Positions 1 through 11,481 of a stretch of 64,000 nucleotides of DNA are shown here, in pieces (within the stretch, counting starts at the first letter, position 1; each line of letters opens with the position of its first letter). The stretch is from Glandiceps talaboti (Eukaryota > Hemichordata > Enteropneusta > Spengelidae): positions 17,939,001-18,003,000 of the forward strand of contig NC_135566.1 in assembly GCF_964340395.1 (NCBI RefSeq), read 5' to 3'. The notes under the pieces are model-generated. The model searched no databases. It was not told the origin of the DNA and was given only the letters and a program-made list of their open reading frames with translations. A program made the translations under genes and the position numbers.

Positions 1-223
1 GAGTCTGCTGTCAAATTGTATACACATGTAATCTGGGAACGACAACATCTTAGAAAACGGAATGGCGGGGGATAACATTTTACACGTTTATCACCCACCT
101 CGTAAATGCTCCTTAGTAGCACTCTTCATTACATTTGTATTTCCATATATCAAGTACATTACCTATTTCCCCTTAGTCTAGTTCCTATACAGTATCGTTA
201 CGTTTTATACCTTCAGTCTGTGG

Positions 224-1321
224 TTAGAAACCACAGTTGGTATCCACACTATATTTCCCTATGTGTGTTTTCTTGTGGATTAACAGGCTAGAGTTTCTGG
301 AATAAGCGTTGCCACATATATTACATTTGAATGGTTTTTCACCACTGTGGATCATTTGATGACCTTTTAGGTCACCTTTTCGTGCAAAACACCTGCCACA
401 CGTATCACATTCAAAAGACTTTTCAAGTCCTGTATGAATTGCCATGTGTGCTTTCATTGCAGACGTCTGGCTGAATTTCTTGCCACATGTATCACACGCA
501 TATGGTTGTTCACCAGTATGTATTCTGTTATGAATCTTCAGCGCCGATTTTCTAAGGAAATCTTTCCCACATATCTGACATTTGTTTGGTCGCTCGCCAG
601 TATGAACCTTTTTATGACTTCTAAGGTAACTTTTGATTTTGAAACGCTTCCCACATACATCGCATTTATATGGCCGTTCGTCACTATGGGTTCGTTTGTG
701 ATCCGCCAACCATGCGTTCCCCGCGAAATATCGTCCGCAAATATTACACCTTTGTCGTTCGTCGATATGCCAGCGTCTTACATGCATACTTTTACTTGCT
801 CGACTGGTGAAGCTCTCTCCGCAAACTTCACATTTGTATGGTCGTTCGCCAGTATGTAAAATTTTATGACTGTGTAAGGAAGAATTTTGTTTGAAACTCC
901 TTCCACACACGTCACATTTGTAATTGGTTTCATTTCTATGAATTAGTTTGTGTGTATGCAAAGTAGTATTGTGGGTAAAAGTCCTCCCACAAATGTCACA
1001 TTTAAAAGGTTGTTCACCTGTATGTATTCTTCTATGACTTGTTAGACTATAATTGTGTTTAAAACGTCTTCCACAAATATCACAAGCATACTGGTCCTCA
1101 TCATTTATGCTGCCATCATCAGACTCGCCATCTAAATCATCTTCATATCTCCAATCACTATCACTCCCATCAGTTATCAACTCCTCATCGTTATCCATGT
1201 AAACAACTGTTTCAGTCCTCCTCTCATCGCTGTCTGGTTCTCTTTTCTCTGTTACATTGACGTCATTGTTGACAAATGTCTCCGTCTGGTTCACTTCACT
1301 TGATACGTTCACATCTGCCAT
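224..1321 (-). CDS. C2H2 zinc-finger protein, ten fingers, copy 1
   Basis: Intronless 365-aa protein. Residues 1-77 are acidic and rich in Asp, Glu and Ser. Ten C2H2 fingers follow from about residue 78 to 358, most joined by TGE[RQ]P-type linkers, as in sequence-specific DNA-binding nuclear proteins. Finger 4 has an extra residue before its last His (RRWH). The linkers after fingers 2, 4, 5 and 8 are atypical. No KRAB, SCAN, BTB or ZAD domain is visible, so the target and the direction of regulation are unknown. The start has a good context (A at -3, G at +4). A short tail, GKYSVDTNCGF, follows the last finger. Protein and coding sequence match the gene at 5078-6175. Confidence 0.9.
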   Translation of the reverse strand: MADVNVSSEVNQTETFVNNDVNVTEKREPDSDERRTETVVYMDNDEELITDGSDSDWRYEDDLDGESDDGSINDEDQYACDICGRRFKHNYSLTSHRRIHTGEQPFKCDICGRTFTHNTTLHTHKLIHRNETNYKCDVCGRSFKQNSSLHSHKILHTGERPYKCEVCGESFTSRASKSMHVRRWHIDERQRCNICGRYFAGNAWLADHKRTHSDERPYKCDVCGKRFKIKSYLRSHKKVHTGERPNKCQICGKDFLRKSALKIHNRIHTGEQPYACDTCGKKFSQTSAMKAHMAIHTGLEKSFECDTCGRCFARKGDLKGHQMIHSGEKPFKCNICGNAYSRNSSLLIHKKTHIGKYSVDTNCGF

Positions 1322-3023
1322 TTTTGATACTGAGAGGTTCCTTCTTCCTGGTAAGCTGAAATGTCGTGAAACGATAAAGACCCCCCACGGTTAACATGGA
1401 TTTCGGACGTTCTGCACCAATAGCATTTGCAGATATCTACACTAACATAGAATACAATGATCATTTCACACTTAGAGAAAAGGTACGACGTGTTATTTAT
1501 CACTCCCTAGGTAAGCTTTGTCTTAATTAGTAGCTTGCTATACTAATCAGAACAACCTCCCTGGTTATTTGCCCAGTGGTAACAGTTGAAAATAGGGGGA
1601 AGTGAGAGGAAACAATATTCACAACTTTTATTTGAAAATGTAGAGAAAATAATATTAGAATCCGGAAAATCGCGAGTACAAAATTGACTATTTTTCCTTT
1701 ACCCTATGCCAATACCAAAGAACTTGGCAGGGTCAGCATTTTGGATAAATTGTCAATTCACACTTCGTTAGCACACGAAAGTGCTAAAATATTCCCAAGA
1801 AAACGTTTTACTGTTCATGTTTTACGAACAATATAAATAAAATATGTATATGCACATGTTGGAGATCACGAACAAAAGAACTGATGTTAGCATATTGTAC
1901 AATAAGCTGGAAGGTGATAATTAGACTATTGGACATTGATACTGTGTATGCAAAGCCCTGAAAGTAGAACCTTACAGTTTACATTTCATCTCATACCACC
2001 AAATACATTTTTGGTGGTCTCAGATTTGATGTTACCGTTGATGAGAACAAAATTGTTTGGTGCTACTCATATTTTTAAAGCTGACAAATTCAATCGTGAT
2101 TAAATCAGGAAGTAAAATACAGAACCACGTTTCAAAACCAAATAGAAAATTACAGAAATATTTTAATAATTAATTATTTGAAACTTGAAATAACTTGAAA
2201 CTGTCGTGTTTCATACCACTGATCTATCTATGATAGGATCCATGGTATTGTTTTTCATTTCCCCAATTTCTTTTACCGACTAAATAAATGCAAATTACAT
2301 CTAGTAGGCCGTTATTTTACTCTGATTTCCGTTGTTGACCTAAACAAGGCATTGCATCTGGAAATGAGTTTTGTATTCAAATGTGTATATCCTAAGCCAA
2401 AAGTCTCGTCCTTGGTTTTCATTTCAAAATTGGCGGATCCCTAGATTTGAAAGCCAAAGTGTCTGACAATATATACGATGCAATTAGGAAATCCATGGGG
2501 AAAACTGACGCACATGACGCCACTGGACGTTGACCACCATACATATGGATACATTCAAGGGCTATGTAAAGATGGGACCAGCAATTCTAACAATTTATCC
2601 TCACCTGGACAAACATTTAGCTACATTCAATTTTGATCGAGGTGCCCACTAATCACAGACAAATAAGAAATATTGTCTGTCCCTGTCTTTGCACAGATTG
2701 ATGATACGTACCTAAATTTTGAATTTTCCAAACGTTCAACATATCAGGAAACCACTGTTGACGATCGAGAAGTTTTGCTAACTCTATTGTTGAAGAGACT
2801 GAAAGGACAGATGCAAGTGTCATGCCAACAACAATTCAAGAACAATAGAAGGTAGAAATCCTATTGTTTTTGTTATTTAATTTATTCCTTTCAAGTTTCC
2901 TGGGAAAATGGTCCATTCCAGTGCATTGGACCACACCAGGACTTATACCCATCCACATCTTGAGAGAAATAACATCTACATACCATGAATGACGGATAAT
3001 TTTTCTTTATTTCTTGAGTCATA

Positions 3024-3117
3024 TGCAAGCTTGTATAACAGTTACGGAATAGTTTACCACACGATATATATGCAAGCTTGTATAACAGTTACGGAATAGT
3101 TTACCACACGATATTCG
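3024..3117. repeat. 47-bp direct tandem duplication at the 5' edge of the LINE fragment
   Basis: The block beginning TGCAAGCTTGTATAACAG at 3024 is repeated at 3071, a period of 47 bp. It spans host flank plus the first bases of the retrotransposon remnant, so it formed after or during the insertion. Copy 2 of the segmental duplication has a single flank version near 7868. Confidence 0.8.
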
Positions 3118-3476
3118 TAGTATTTCTTCCAAAAGTCTTTTTAAAAAGAAGTTTAAACAATTTCTTCTTGACGAGTCCTGTGTATTGTAATTTATACAAG
3201 TTTTCCTTTGCACCATTCCTTGTTGTTGTAGTTGTTTTTTCCTCCGAAGTTATGAGAACAGCAAATATGTGTAAATAGTAATCCTCAGATTAAGTATATT
3301 TCGAGTAGCTAGACTCGATTAGTCTATGCATAACTATTTCTAGCTACATTTCCTACAATTGTCGTCACACGTCCAATTGAAGTGGACGAAATTGTCACTG
3401 TCGTTGCTGTTGTTATTTTGTTTTGTTTGTTTTTCGTAGGAAATAAAGTTATTATTATTATTATTATTATTACTCG
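3044..3476 (+). mobile_element. 5'-truncated non-LTR retrotransposon (LINE) tail
   Basis: One frame from about 3086 reads QLRNSLPHDIRSISSKSLFK and continues into a Lys-rich segment ending near QFLLDES. This fits the W-N-S-L-P...FK-K-x-L-K...LL pattern common at the C-terminus of LINE reverse-transcriptase polyproteins; Trp is replaced by Arg. The element ends with an AATAAA at about 3441 followed by a TTA-repeat tail to about 3474, typical of CR1/L2-like or related LINEs. No complete ORF remains. Copy 2 of the duplication lacks it: near 7866-7895 the flanking sequences are joined directly. Confidence 0.7.
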
Positions 3477-3537
3477 ACAGATCATTTCTAAATTGACTTG
3501 TACAAAAACACCACGAGATATGATGACAGTAGTCTAT

Positions 3538-3663
3538 CTGCTAGACCTCGGATGTTCTTCCGATACAACACGACACACGACCGAACATCGCTATGTTCGG
3601 TCAAGCTCTCACTGCGAACTTCGTTCGCTTATAGTATCGAAAGAAAGCCCGAACGTCTAGCAG
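3538..3663. mobile_element. 126-bp foldback MITE
   Basis: Terminal inverted repeats of about 29 bp start CTGCTAGAC at 3538 and end GTCTAGCAG at 3663. Two inner hairpins are present: GACCGAACAT/ATGTTCGGTC and GCGAAC/GTTCGC. A 12-bp direct repeat, TGATGACAGTAG, lies on both sides (3521-3532 and 3672-3683) and occurs once in copy 2 of the duplication near 7941, which looks like the empty site. The superfamily is not certain because the direct repeats do not abut the recognisable inverted repeats. Confidence 0.72.
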
Positions 3664-3860
3664 CAAGACTGTGATGACAGTAGCCTGTACTCGATCACTG
3701 TTTTCTGATATCAGATGATATCAAAATCAGTCACAATCAATGGAGAATAGATAGATATTCCTTTGTAGGACATGTTGTATCCTAGATATGACGCACTTGA
3801 GGTATTATTCTTCGTCGCATCTACAACAAATTGTACGGTGGCTTGCGAGAATGATTGTCA

Positions 3861-4854
<994 letters not shown>

Positions 4855-7800
4855 GAGTCTGCTGTCAAATTGTATACACATGTAATCTGGGAACGACAAC
4901 ATCTTAGAAAACGGAATGGCGGGGGATAACATTTTACACGTTTATCACCCACCTCGTAAATGCTCCTTAGTAGCACTCTTCATTACATTTGTATTTCCAT
5001 ATATCAAGTACATTACCTATTTCCCCTTAGTCTAGTTCCTATACAGTATCGTTACGTTTTATACCTTCAGTCTGTGGTTAGAAACCACAGTTGGTATCCA
5101 CACTATATTTCCCTATGTGTGTTTTCTTGTGGATTAACAGGCTAGAGTTTCTGGAATAAGCGTTGCCACATATATTACATTTGAATGGTTTTTCACCACT
5201 GTGGATCATTTGATGACCTTTTAGGTCACCTTTTCGTGCAAAACACCTGCCACACGTATCACATTCAAAAGACTTTTCAAGTCCTGTATGAATTGCCATG
5301 TGTGCTTTCATTGCAGACGTCTGGCTGAATTTCTTGCCACATGTATCACACGCATATGGTTGTTCACCAGTATGTATTCTGTTATGAATCTTCAGCGCCG
5401 ATTTTCTAAGGAAATCTTTCCCACATATCTGACATTTGTTTGGTCGCTCGCCAGTATGAACCTTTTTATGACTTCTAAGGTAACTTTTGATTTTGAAACG
5501 CTTCCCACATACATCGCATTTATATGGCCGTTCGTCACTATGGGTTCGTTTGTGATCCGCCAACCATGCGTTCCCCGCGAAATATCGTCCGCAAATATTA
5601 CACCTTTGTCGTTCGTCGATATGCCAGCGTCTTACATGCATACTTTTACTTGCTCGACTGGTGAAGCTCTCTCCGCAAACTTCACATTTGTATGGTCGTT
5701 CGCCAGTATGTAAAATTTTATGACTGTGTAAGGAAGAATTTTGTTTGAAACTCCTTCCACACACGTCACATTTGTAATTGGTTTCATTTCTATGAATTAG
5801 TTTGTGTGTATGCAAAGTAGTATTGTGGGTAAAAGTCCTCCCACAAATGTCACATTTAAAAGGTTGTTCACCTGTATGTATTCTTCTATGACTTGTTAGA
5901 CTATAATTGTGTTTAAAACGTCTTCCACAAATATCACAAGCATACTGGTCCTCATCATTTATGCTGCCATCATCAGACTCGCCATCTAAATCATCTTCAT
6001 ATCTCCAATCACTATCACTCCCATCAGTTATCAACTCCTCATCGTTATCCATGTAAACAACTGTTTCAGTCCTCCTCTCATCGCTGTCTGGTTCTCTTTT
6101 CTCTGTTACATTGACGTCATTGTTGACAAATGTCTCCGTCTGGTTCACTTCACTTGATACGTTCACATCTGCCATTTTTGATACTGAGAGGTTCCTTCTT
6201 CCTGGTAAGCTGAAATGTCGTGAAACGATAAAGACCCCCCACGGTTAACATGGATTTCGGACGTTCTGCACCAATAGCATTTGCAGATATCTACACTAAC
6301 ATAGAATACAATGATCATTTCACACTTAGAGAAAAGGTACGACGTGTTATTTATCACTCCCTAGGTAAGCTTTGTCTTAATTAGTAGCTTGCTATACTAA
6401 TCAGAACAACCTCCCTGGTTATTTGCCCAGTGGTAACAGTTGAAAATAGGGGGAAGTGAGAGGAAACAATATTCACAACTTTTATTTGAAAATGTAGAGA
6501 AAATAATATTAGAATCCGGAAAATCGCGAGTACAAAATTGACTATTTTTCCTTTACCCTATGCCAATACCAAAGAACTTGGCAGGGTCAGCATTTTGGAT
6601 AAATTGTCAATTCACACTTCGTTAGCACACGAAAGTGCTAAAATATTCCCAAGAAAACGTTTTACTGTTCATGTTTTACGAACAATATAAATAAAATATG
6701 TATATGCACATGTTGGAGATCACGAACAAAAGAACTGATGTTAGCATATTGTACAATAAGCTGGAAGGTGATAATTAGGTCTATTGGACATTGATATTGG
6801 GCATGCAAAGTCCTGAAAATACAACCTTACAGTTTACATTTCATCTCATACCACTAAACACATTTTTGGTGGTCTGAGATTTGATGTTACCGTTTTATAA
6901 ACGACTATTGGCCAATTGATGAGGACAAAATTGTTTGGTGCTACTCATACTTTTAAAGCTGACAAATTCAATCGTGATTAAATCAGGAAGTAAAATACAG
7001 AACCACGTTTCAAAACCAAATAGAAAATTACAGAAATATTTCGATAGTTATTTTTTTAACCTTAACTTAAAACTGTTCATATTACGGATCTATGATGGGA
7101 TCCATGGTAGTATTTTTTTTTTCATTTCCCCCATTTCTTTCACCGAGTTAATGCAAATTATGTATTGAATGTATTGAAATTTATTCCACCAGAAAAGAAA
7201 AATATATATACGAACTTTGAAAGCAACGGACAGAACATTTCTGGTGAGGGCCATGGAAATAGTTACCAGGAACTAATAATGAACCGTACATGCAGATAAT
7301 AAATACAAATTTGGGCTGGTACGAGTTTCACAATAACAACAATGCAATTCTTAGTAAATAAAGAGATATGTTGGTGGCGAAAGGAAACCATAGACAGTGG
7401 GGGGGGGGACCGACACATAACGCCACTGGACGTTGATCACTGAATACGTGTGATACACTCAAGGGTGATGTAAAGACAGGCCCAGCCATTCTGACCATTT
7501 ATCCCTACCCTCACCCCTAGCCCACCTGGACCAACATCTAACCATGGAGATATACGGGGATATATATCCTTATCTGTGCCCAGATTAATACGTACCTAAA
7601 TTTGAATTCTCCAAAAGTTTCCGTATACCAGGAAACCACTGTTGACGATCGAGAAGTTCTGCTGACTCTATATTGTTGAGGAGACTGAAATGAAGAAATT
7701 CTATAGTTGTTTTTGTAATTATTCCTTTCAAGTTTCCTGGGGAAAATGGTTCATTCGAGTGCAGCGGACCACACCATGAGCTATACCCATTCACACCTTG

Positions 7801-8137
7801 AACATGAGAGAAATAAAATTTACATATCATGCGAATGGGGGATTTTTTTTTTATTTCCAGAGTCATATACAAGCTGTAACAGCTACGTACTCGACAGATC
7901 ATTTCTAAATTGACTTGTACGTACAAAAAACACCACGAGATATGATGACAGTAGCCTGAACTCTATCACTGTTTTCTGCCATATCTGGTGCTATCAAAAT
8001 CGGTGGAGAAATCCTTGGTAGGCACAGTCCTTATTGGTGAACTGTATACATATATGTATGACGCACTATCAAGAGGTATTATTGTTTGTCCCGTGATTAA
8101 AAAAAATTGCACTGTGGCTTGAATTGCGAGAATGATA
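4855..8137. repeat. Tandem segmental duplication, copy 2
   Basis: Partner of 1-3860. The first 1,924 bp (4855-6778) appear identical to copy 1; afterwards similarity falls and becomes patchy to about 8137. It lacks the LINE tail and the foldback MITE found in copy 1, so it keeps the pre-insertion state at both sites. A weaker third match to the 2796-2960 part of copy 1 is present near 9048-9215, suggesting an older, partly lost repeat unit. Confidence 0.9.
5078..6175 (-). CDS. C2H2 zinc-finger protein, ten fingers, copy 2
   Basis: Intronless 365-aa protein identical to the product of 224-1321, with an acidic N-terminus (1-77) and ten C2H2 fingers (about 78-358). The upstream 600 bp are also identical between copies, so any promoter is shared. 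A TTTAAT (ATTAAA on the minus strand) near 4689 could act as a poly-A signal, but this is weak. Identity of coding and non-coding parts contrasts with the diverged remainder of the unit, which fits recent gene conversion better than selection on the protein alone. DNA target unknown. Confidence 0.9.
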   Translation of the reverse strand: MADVNVSSEVNQTETFVNNDVNVTEKREPDSDERRTETVVYMDNDEELITDGSDSDWRYEDDLDGESDDGSINDEDQYACDICGRRFKHNYSLTSHRRIHTGEQPFKCDICGRTFTHNTTLHTHKLIHRNETNYKCDVCGRSFKQNSSLHSHKILHTGERPYKCEVCGESFTSRASKSMHVRRWHIDERQRCNICGRYFAGNAWLADHKRTHSDERPYKCDVCGKRFKIKSYLRSHKKVHTGERPNKCQICGKDFLRKSALKIHNRIHTGEQPYACDTCGKKFSQTSAMKAHMAIHTGLEKSFECDTCGRCFARKGDLKGHQMIHSGEKPFKCNICGNAYSRNSSLLIHKKTHIGKYSVDTNCGF

Positions 8138-9517
8138 AAAGATTACTGGTGTGTGAGGAAGGGTGAACGGTTGAGAGCGCTAAGTAGAACTAACTCACTG
8201 ATAAAAATAAATTAATAATTATTTTAGTAGAGTAAAGCTGGTCTACTAAAACCAGCAAGAGAAAATGAACGACCTGTCCTACATGTATGTTTATATCATA
8301 TACCATGATATCGATAAACACAACATACTGTAATTGCAATTCAACTTGTAAAACATTTTGCTGTCTCTGCAAAACACAGTTTTCAACTGGAAATTGTATT
8401 TCGAAGGTAATAAGAACGTGTATTTTACGCCGAAACACGTCGTAATGGATGTCAAGGCGCCGGGTACGAGCACGACGTGCTCGTGACCGCCGCCTGTCAG
8501 CAGACTCGGCCAAAAAAAAAGTTGAAAAAAAAACTTTAACAAAAAATATATTTTGACTTTCAATTATATATAATCCTTAAAAAAATTCTGGTTTGACGAA
8601 AAATAAAACAATATTCTCAAATAAATGGAAACTTATTTCAATTAAAATAATGTGAACATGGAATAAAAGTACATAAACGGTTAAAATTAGTTAAGTACGA
8701 AAAATATAAAATACTGCAGCTAAAATAAAATAATAATTTTGGCCTGAATGGCTTGTCATACCTGTGGTCACACAAGCTCGCAAGAATAATTGAACAGACA
8801 GAGATTTATGGTTCCCCAGTTAACTCTCTGAACAAGATGGTTACCTTTCTCTGAATCCTTTCTTTCCTTTATTGTCAACTGTCGATCGTACGTCGTGTAA
8901 ACGCAATCTTTGTGGTGGGGACAGGGCTGTAGGTATATTGCACTGTTCTATAAGCCTACTGACAGTTACTTTAGTAAGTGTAAAGGGTTACGAACCTGTA
9001 TTTTAACTTTTTTTACAGTAAAGTTTCCTGATAGCCGCAAACTGTATATGTTTGACAACACTGCATAGACAGGTGCAAGTATCATGCCCACAGCAGACAA
9101 TGAAAAGGAGATTTCAATTATTTTCTATCGATCTCTGTCAAGTTTCGCGGCAAAAAAGTGTCCACTCCACCAATCTTGGAGTGGACCCCCTGGGACCAGA
9201 CCACTCCAAGAGCCGTTCACATTTTCATACAGGGTGGGTGGTGCCGCATAAGTTCAAAACACTTTGCATATAGAATCCCATTCTCGCAAACCAGACCGTA
9301 AAGCCAGAGCACATAATTCTACTGAAGCATTTTTTCCCTTAACAAATCTGTCACTCAATATATACATGTATTTGTGTGGCAATTACTGTTCAGTGTGTAT
9401 GTGGGCTGGTGTTTTTTGGTTGTTCGTGATTGACGCTGCAGTTGTCTTCACTGAAGTAGGGTGATTTAATTTTCTGTCGCCCCCCCCCTCTTCCCAGATC
9501 TGCAGGCTGCATGGGCT

Positions 9518-9519
<2 letters not shown>

Positions 9520-9548
<29 letters not shown>
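9520..9548. repeat. (CA)n microsatellite
   Basis: Uninterrupted CA dinucleotides within the intergenic stretch. Confidence 0.95.
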
Positions 9549-10364
9549 AGTGTATTTAAGTGATGCGTGTGCTGACCAGAAACAATTTTCTTTTTTTCGG
9601 CCCTACAGCTACTGTGCCGTTATGCTTTGATAAGTATCTAATGCAAATCATGTCATTGCAGGAAACTTGTCTCATTACTGCTTACAACAAGCAAGCAAAT
9701 GCACCGGTGTTTTTTCACGGGTTGCAAATCTACATCCATTAGGTCTCTTCAATGACACTAAAACATACTAGTATTACAAAAATAAAAACACATTGACATA
9801 CACATTAAAGTTATCAGTTTTAATTAAATGTTATCTGGATAGGCAGTGCTAGGATAATTTTGAAGAGAAAAAAGTTTGTAAATGCAAATGTACATATCAA
9901 GTAAATAATGTTTGTAAAGGGTTTAATACATTGTAGAACATATGTCTAAAAAATTGTTTTTAAAAAATGGAAAGGTTTGAAGTCCATGATTATGTATACA
10001 ACCATATTTATAATATTACCATTATCATTAATTTTATGATAATTCTGGGAATAAATCCCAGGTTAATTACATTAGACAAAAAAACTTACTTTCAATAATT
10101 ATTTCGTTACTTGCTTGGTTACTGTACAGCAATAATTGTCATACTGTTTTGACCAATGTTTGAATAAACCGAGTTAGATTAATGATAGAGTATAGATATT
10201 ATACAAAGAACATGTGTAAGACCCAAGACAGAGGAATCATCCCTGCAGATTCTGACAATGTTACGGGAGAGCTAACTTGTGAGTGAAAGTGTGGCATACT
10301 CGGGGGTATTTGCATGAGCACATGCCATGCACTGCAAGCACAAGTGCACATTCCCCAAGTATCC

Positions 10365-10590
10365 ACATTGACACTCGTGTGGCATTGGGTTCTGATGTTA
10401 TTATTACATATGTTTATCCAAGCCAGCAAATTTCCGTAAAAATCATACTGTTTGATTACATGATTTCATATGAAAAGAACAACTGTCCTCTTATTTACAT
10501 TTAATTTGCATGTAGGTATGCAATAATGTTTTCAGTATTGCACTGCTATGCAAATACATTGTATGTATGTGCATTGGTGCAAATATGGTA
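10365..10590 (+). repeat. Dispersed repeat, intergenic copy
   Basis: Aligns with 13845-14045 on the same strand through shared blocks such as ATGTTTATCCAA, TAGGTATG or CAGGTATG, AATAATGTTT and CAGTATTG. No terminal repeats or coding capacity could be defined, so the class is unknown. Confidence 0.55.
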
Positions 10591-11336
10591 CATATGCAAA
10601 AATACATAGTTTTAGTCATTTGTGCAACTTTTGAATATTAAGTAGCTATGGTTATATAAATCACTGTTATTGATGCACTGACATTGAGTTTATGTACTCA
10701 AAAGTCACATCATAGTACAGCTTTGGACATCCAAGTGTGTGAATCCGATTGTGTACCTAGTCAGAGTAAATTGATTCTATAAGGTAGATTTCAGTCAGTA
10801 AATGACAAGTGGTATTCTTATCATAAACATACTAATGCTGTTCAGTCGACACCCAACTGGGTCATGATGGTTACACTGTAATCAAATCTGTGTCAACTAG
10901 CTTCTTTCAAAATTTGACAGTTGAAGACTTTCACATTAGATACACATGATTAAATACTTTATTCCTGATCCCATGAATGTCAGACTTACTTTTAGTACGC
11001 TTGTCTTGTTGAATAGGCAAGATTTTATACCAACTTGGACCATGTAGAACAGCTGTGACTTCATAGGATGTGCTTATCCCACTTTTATGATGTACTTTCA
11101 ATTATAACACAAGACTAACTATTCACTGTAACCACAGAGCTGGCTGAGGACAACTTTGGCTTTGAAACTACTTTCAAAAGGAAGTGGTGTCCTGTTCTTT
11201 TGAAAACATTGTGTCAAGTTTTATGCTTGAAATCTATACAATCAATTTAGTCAAACAAGTTAACAAAGGCAATTCATCCTGCCCGTCTGCAGCTGTATAT
11301 CACAAGGAGTTTCTGTCAATTTTCAAAGCTTTATAT

Positions 11337-11342
11337 TTTATT
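11337..11342 (-). terminator. Candidate MYO19 poly-A signal (AATAAA)
   Basis: AATAAA on the minus strand about 140 nt past the MYO19 stop codon. It is the nearest canonical signal downstream; cleavage has not been shown. Confidence 0.5.
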
Positions 11343-11481
11343 GAAAACATAAATAGGATAGTTTTATAATTAACTGGGCTGATCTCAAATATTTATGGTT
11401 TATCATTATTATTTTGTTAATGAGAATAACTTTCATGATTATCAAATTCAAATTTATGCCTTTCAGAAAATTCACAGGGAC

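Larger units (their letters stand above)
1..3860. repeat. Tandem segmental duplication, copy 1 (left end outside window)
   Basis: Copy 1 pairs with 4855-8137 at an offset of 4,854 bp. Positions 1-1924 looked identical to 4855-6778 at every line compared (the ends and several internal lines), and all predicted translations in it are identical. From 1925 the two copies still align but with many substitutions and indels; matching blocks include about 2040-2160/6895-7040, 2500-2960/7400-7800 and 3477-3860/7890-8137. Copy 1 alone carries a retrotransposon tail near 3044-3476 and a small foldback element at 3538-3663. The part from 3861 to 4854 has no visible partner downstream. Confidence 0.9.
8138..11336. 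other. Intergenic region, no gene seen
   Basis: No ORF here resembles a known protein. A CpG-rich patch at about 8400-8515 contains a hairpin, ACGAGCAC/GTGCTCGT with a 3-nt loop (about 8465-8483), flanked by A-tracts. 9048-9215 resembles 2796-2960. A CA repeat lies at 9520-9548. 10365-10590 resembles 13845-14045. Confidence 0.5.

Noticed and set aside
434-859. 141-codon ORF opposite the zinc-finger gene (also 5288-5713)
   Set aside because: It is an antisense shadow of the regular finger codons, with no recognisable domain.
8190-8563. Two overlapping minus-strand ORFs near a CpG-rich patch
   Set aside because: No homology, Arg-rich start from a palindromic GC patch, and the two overlapping frames are equally open.
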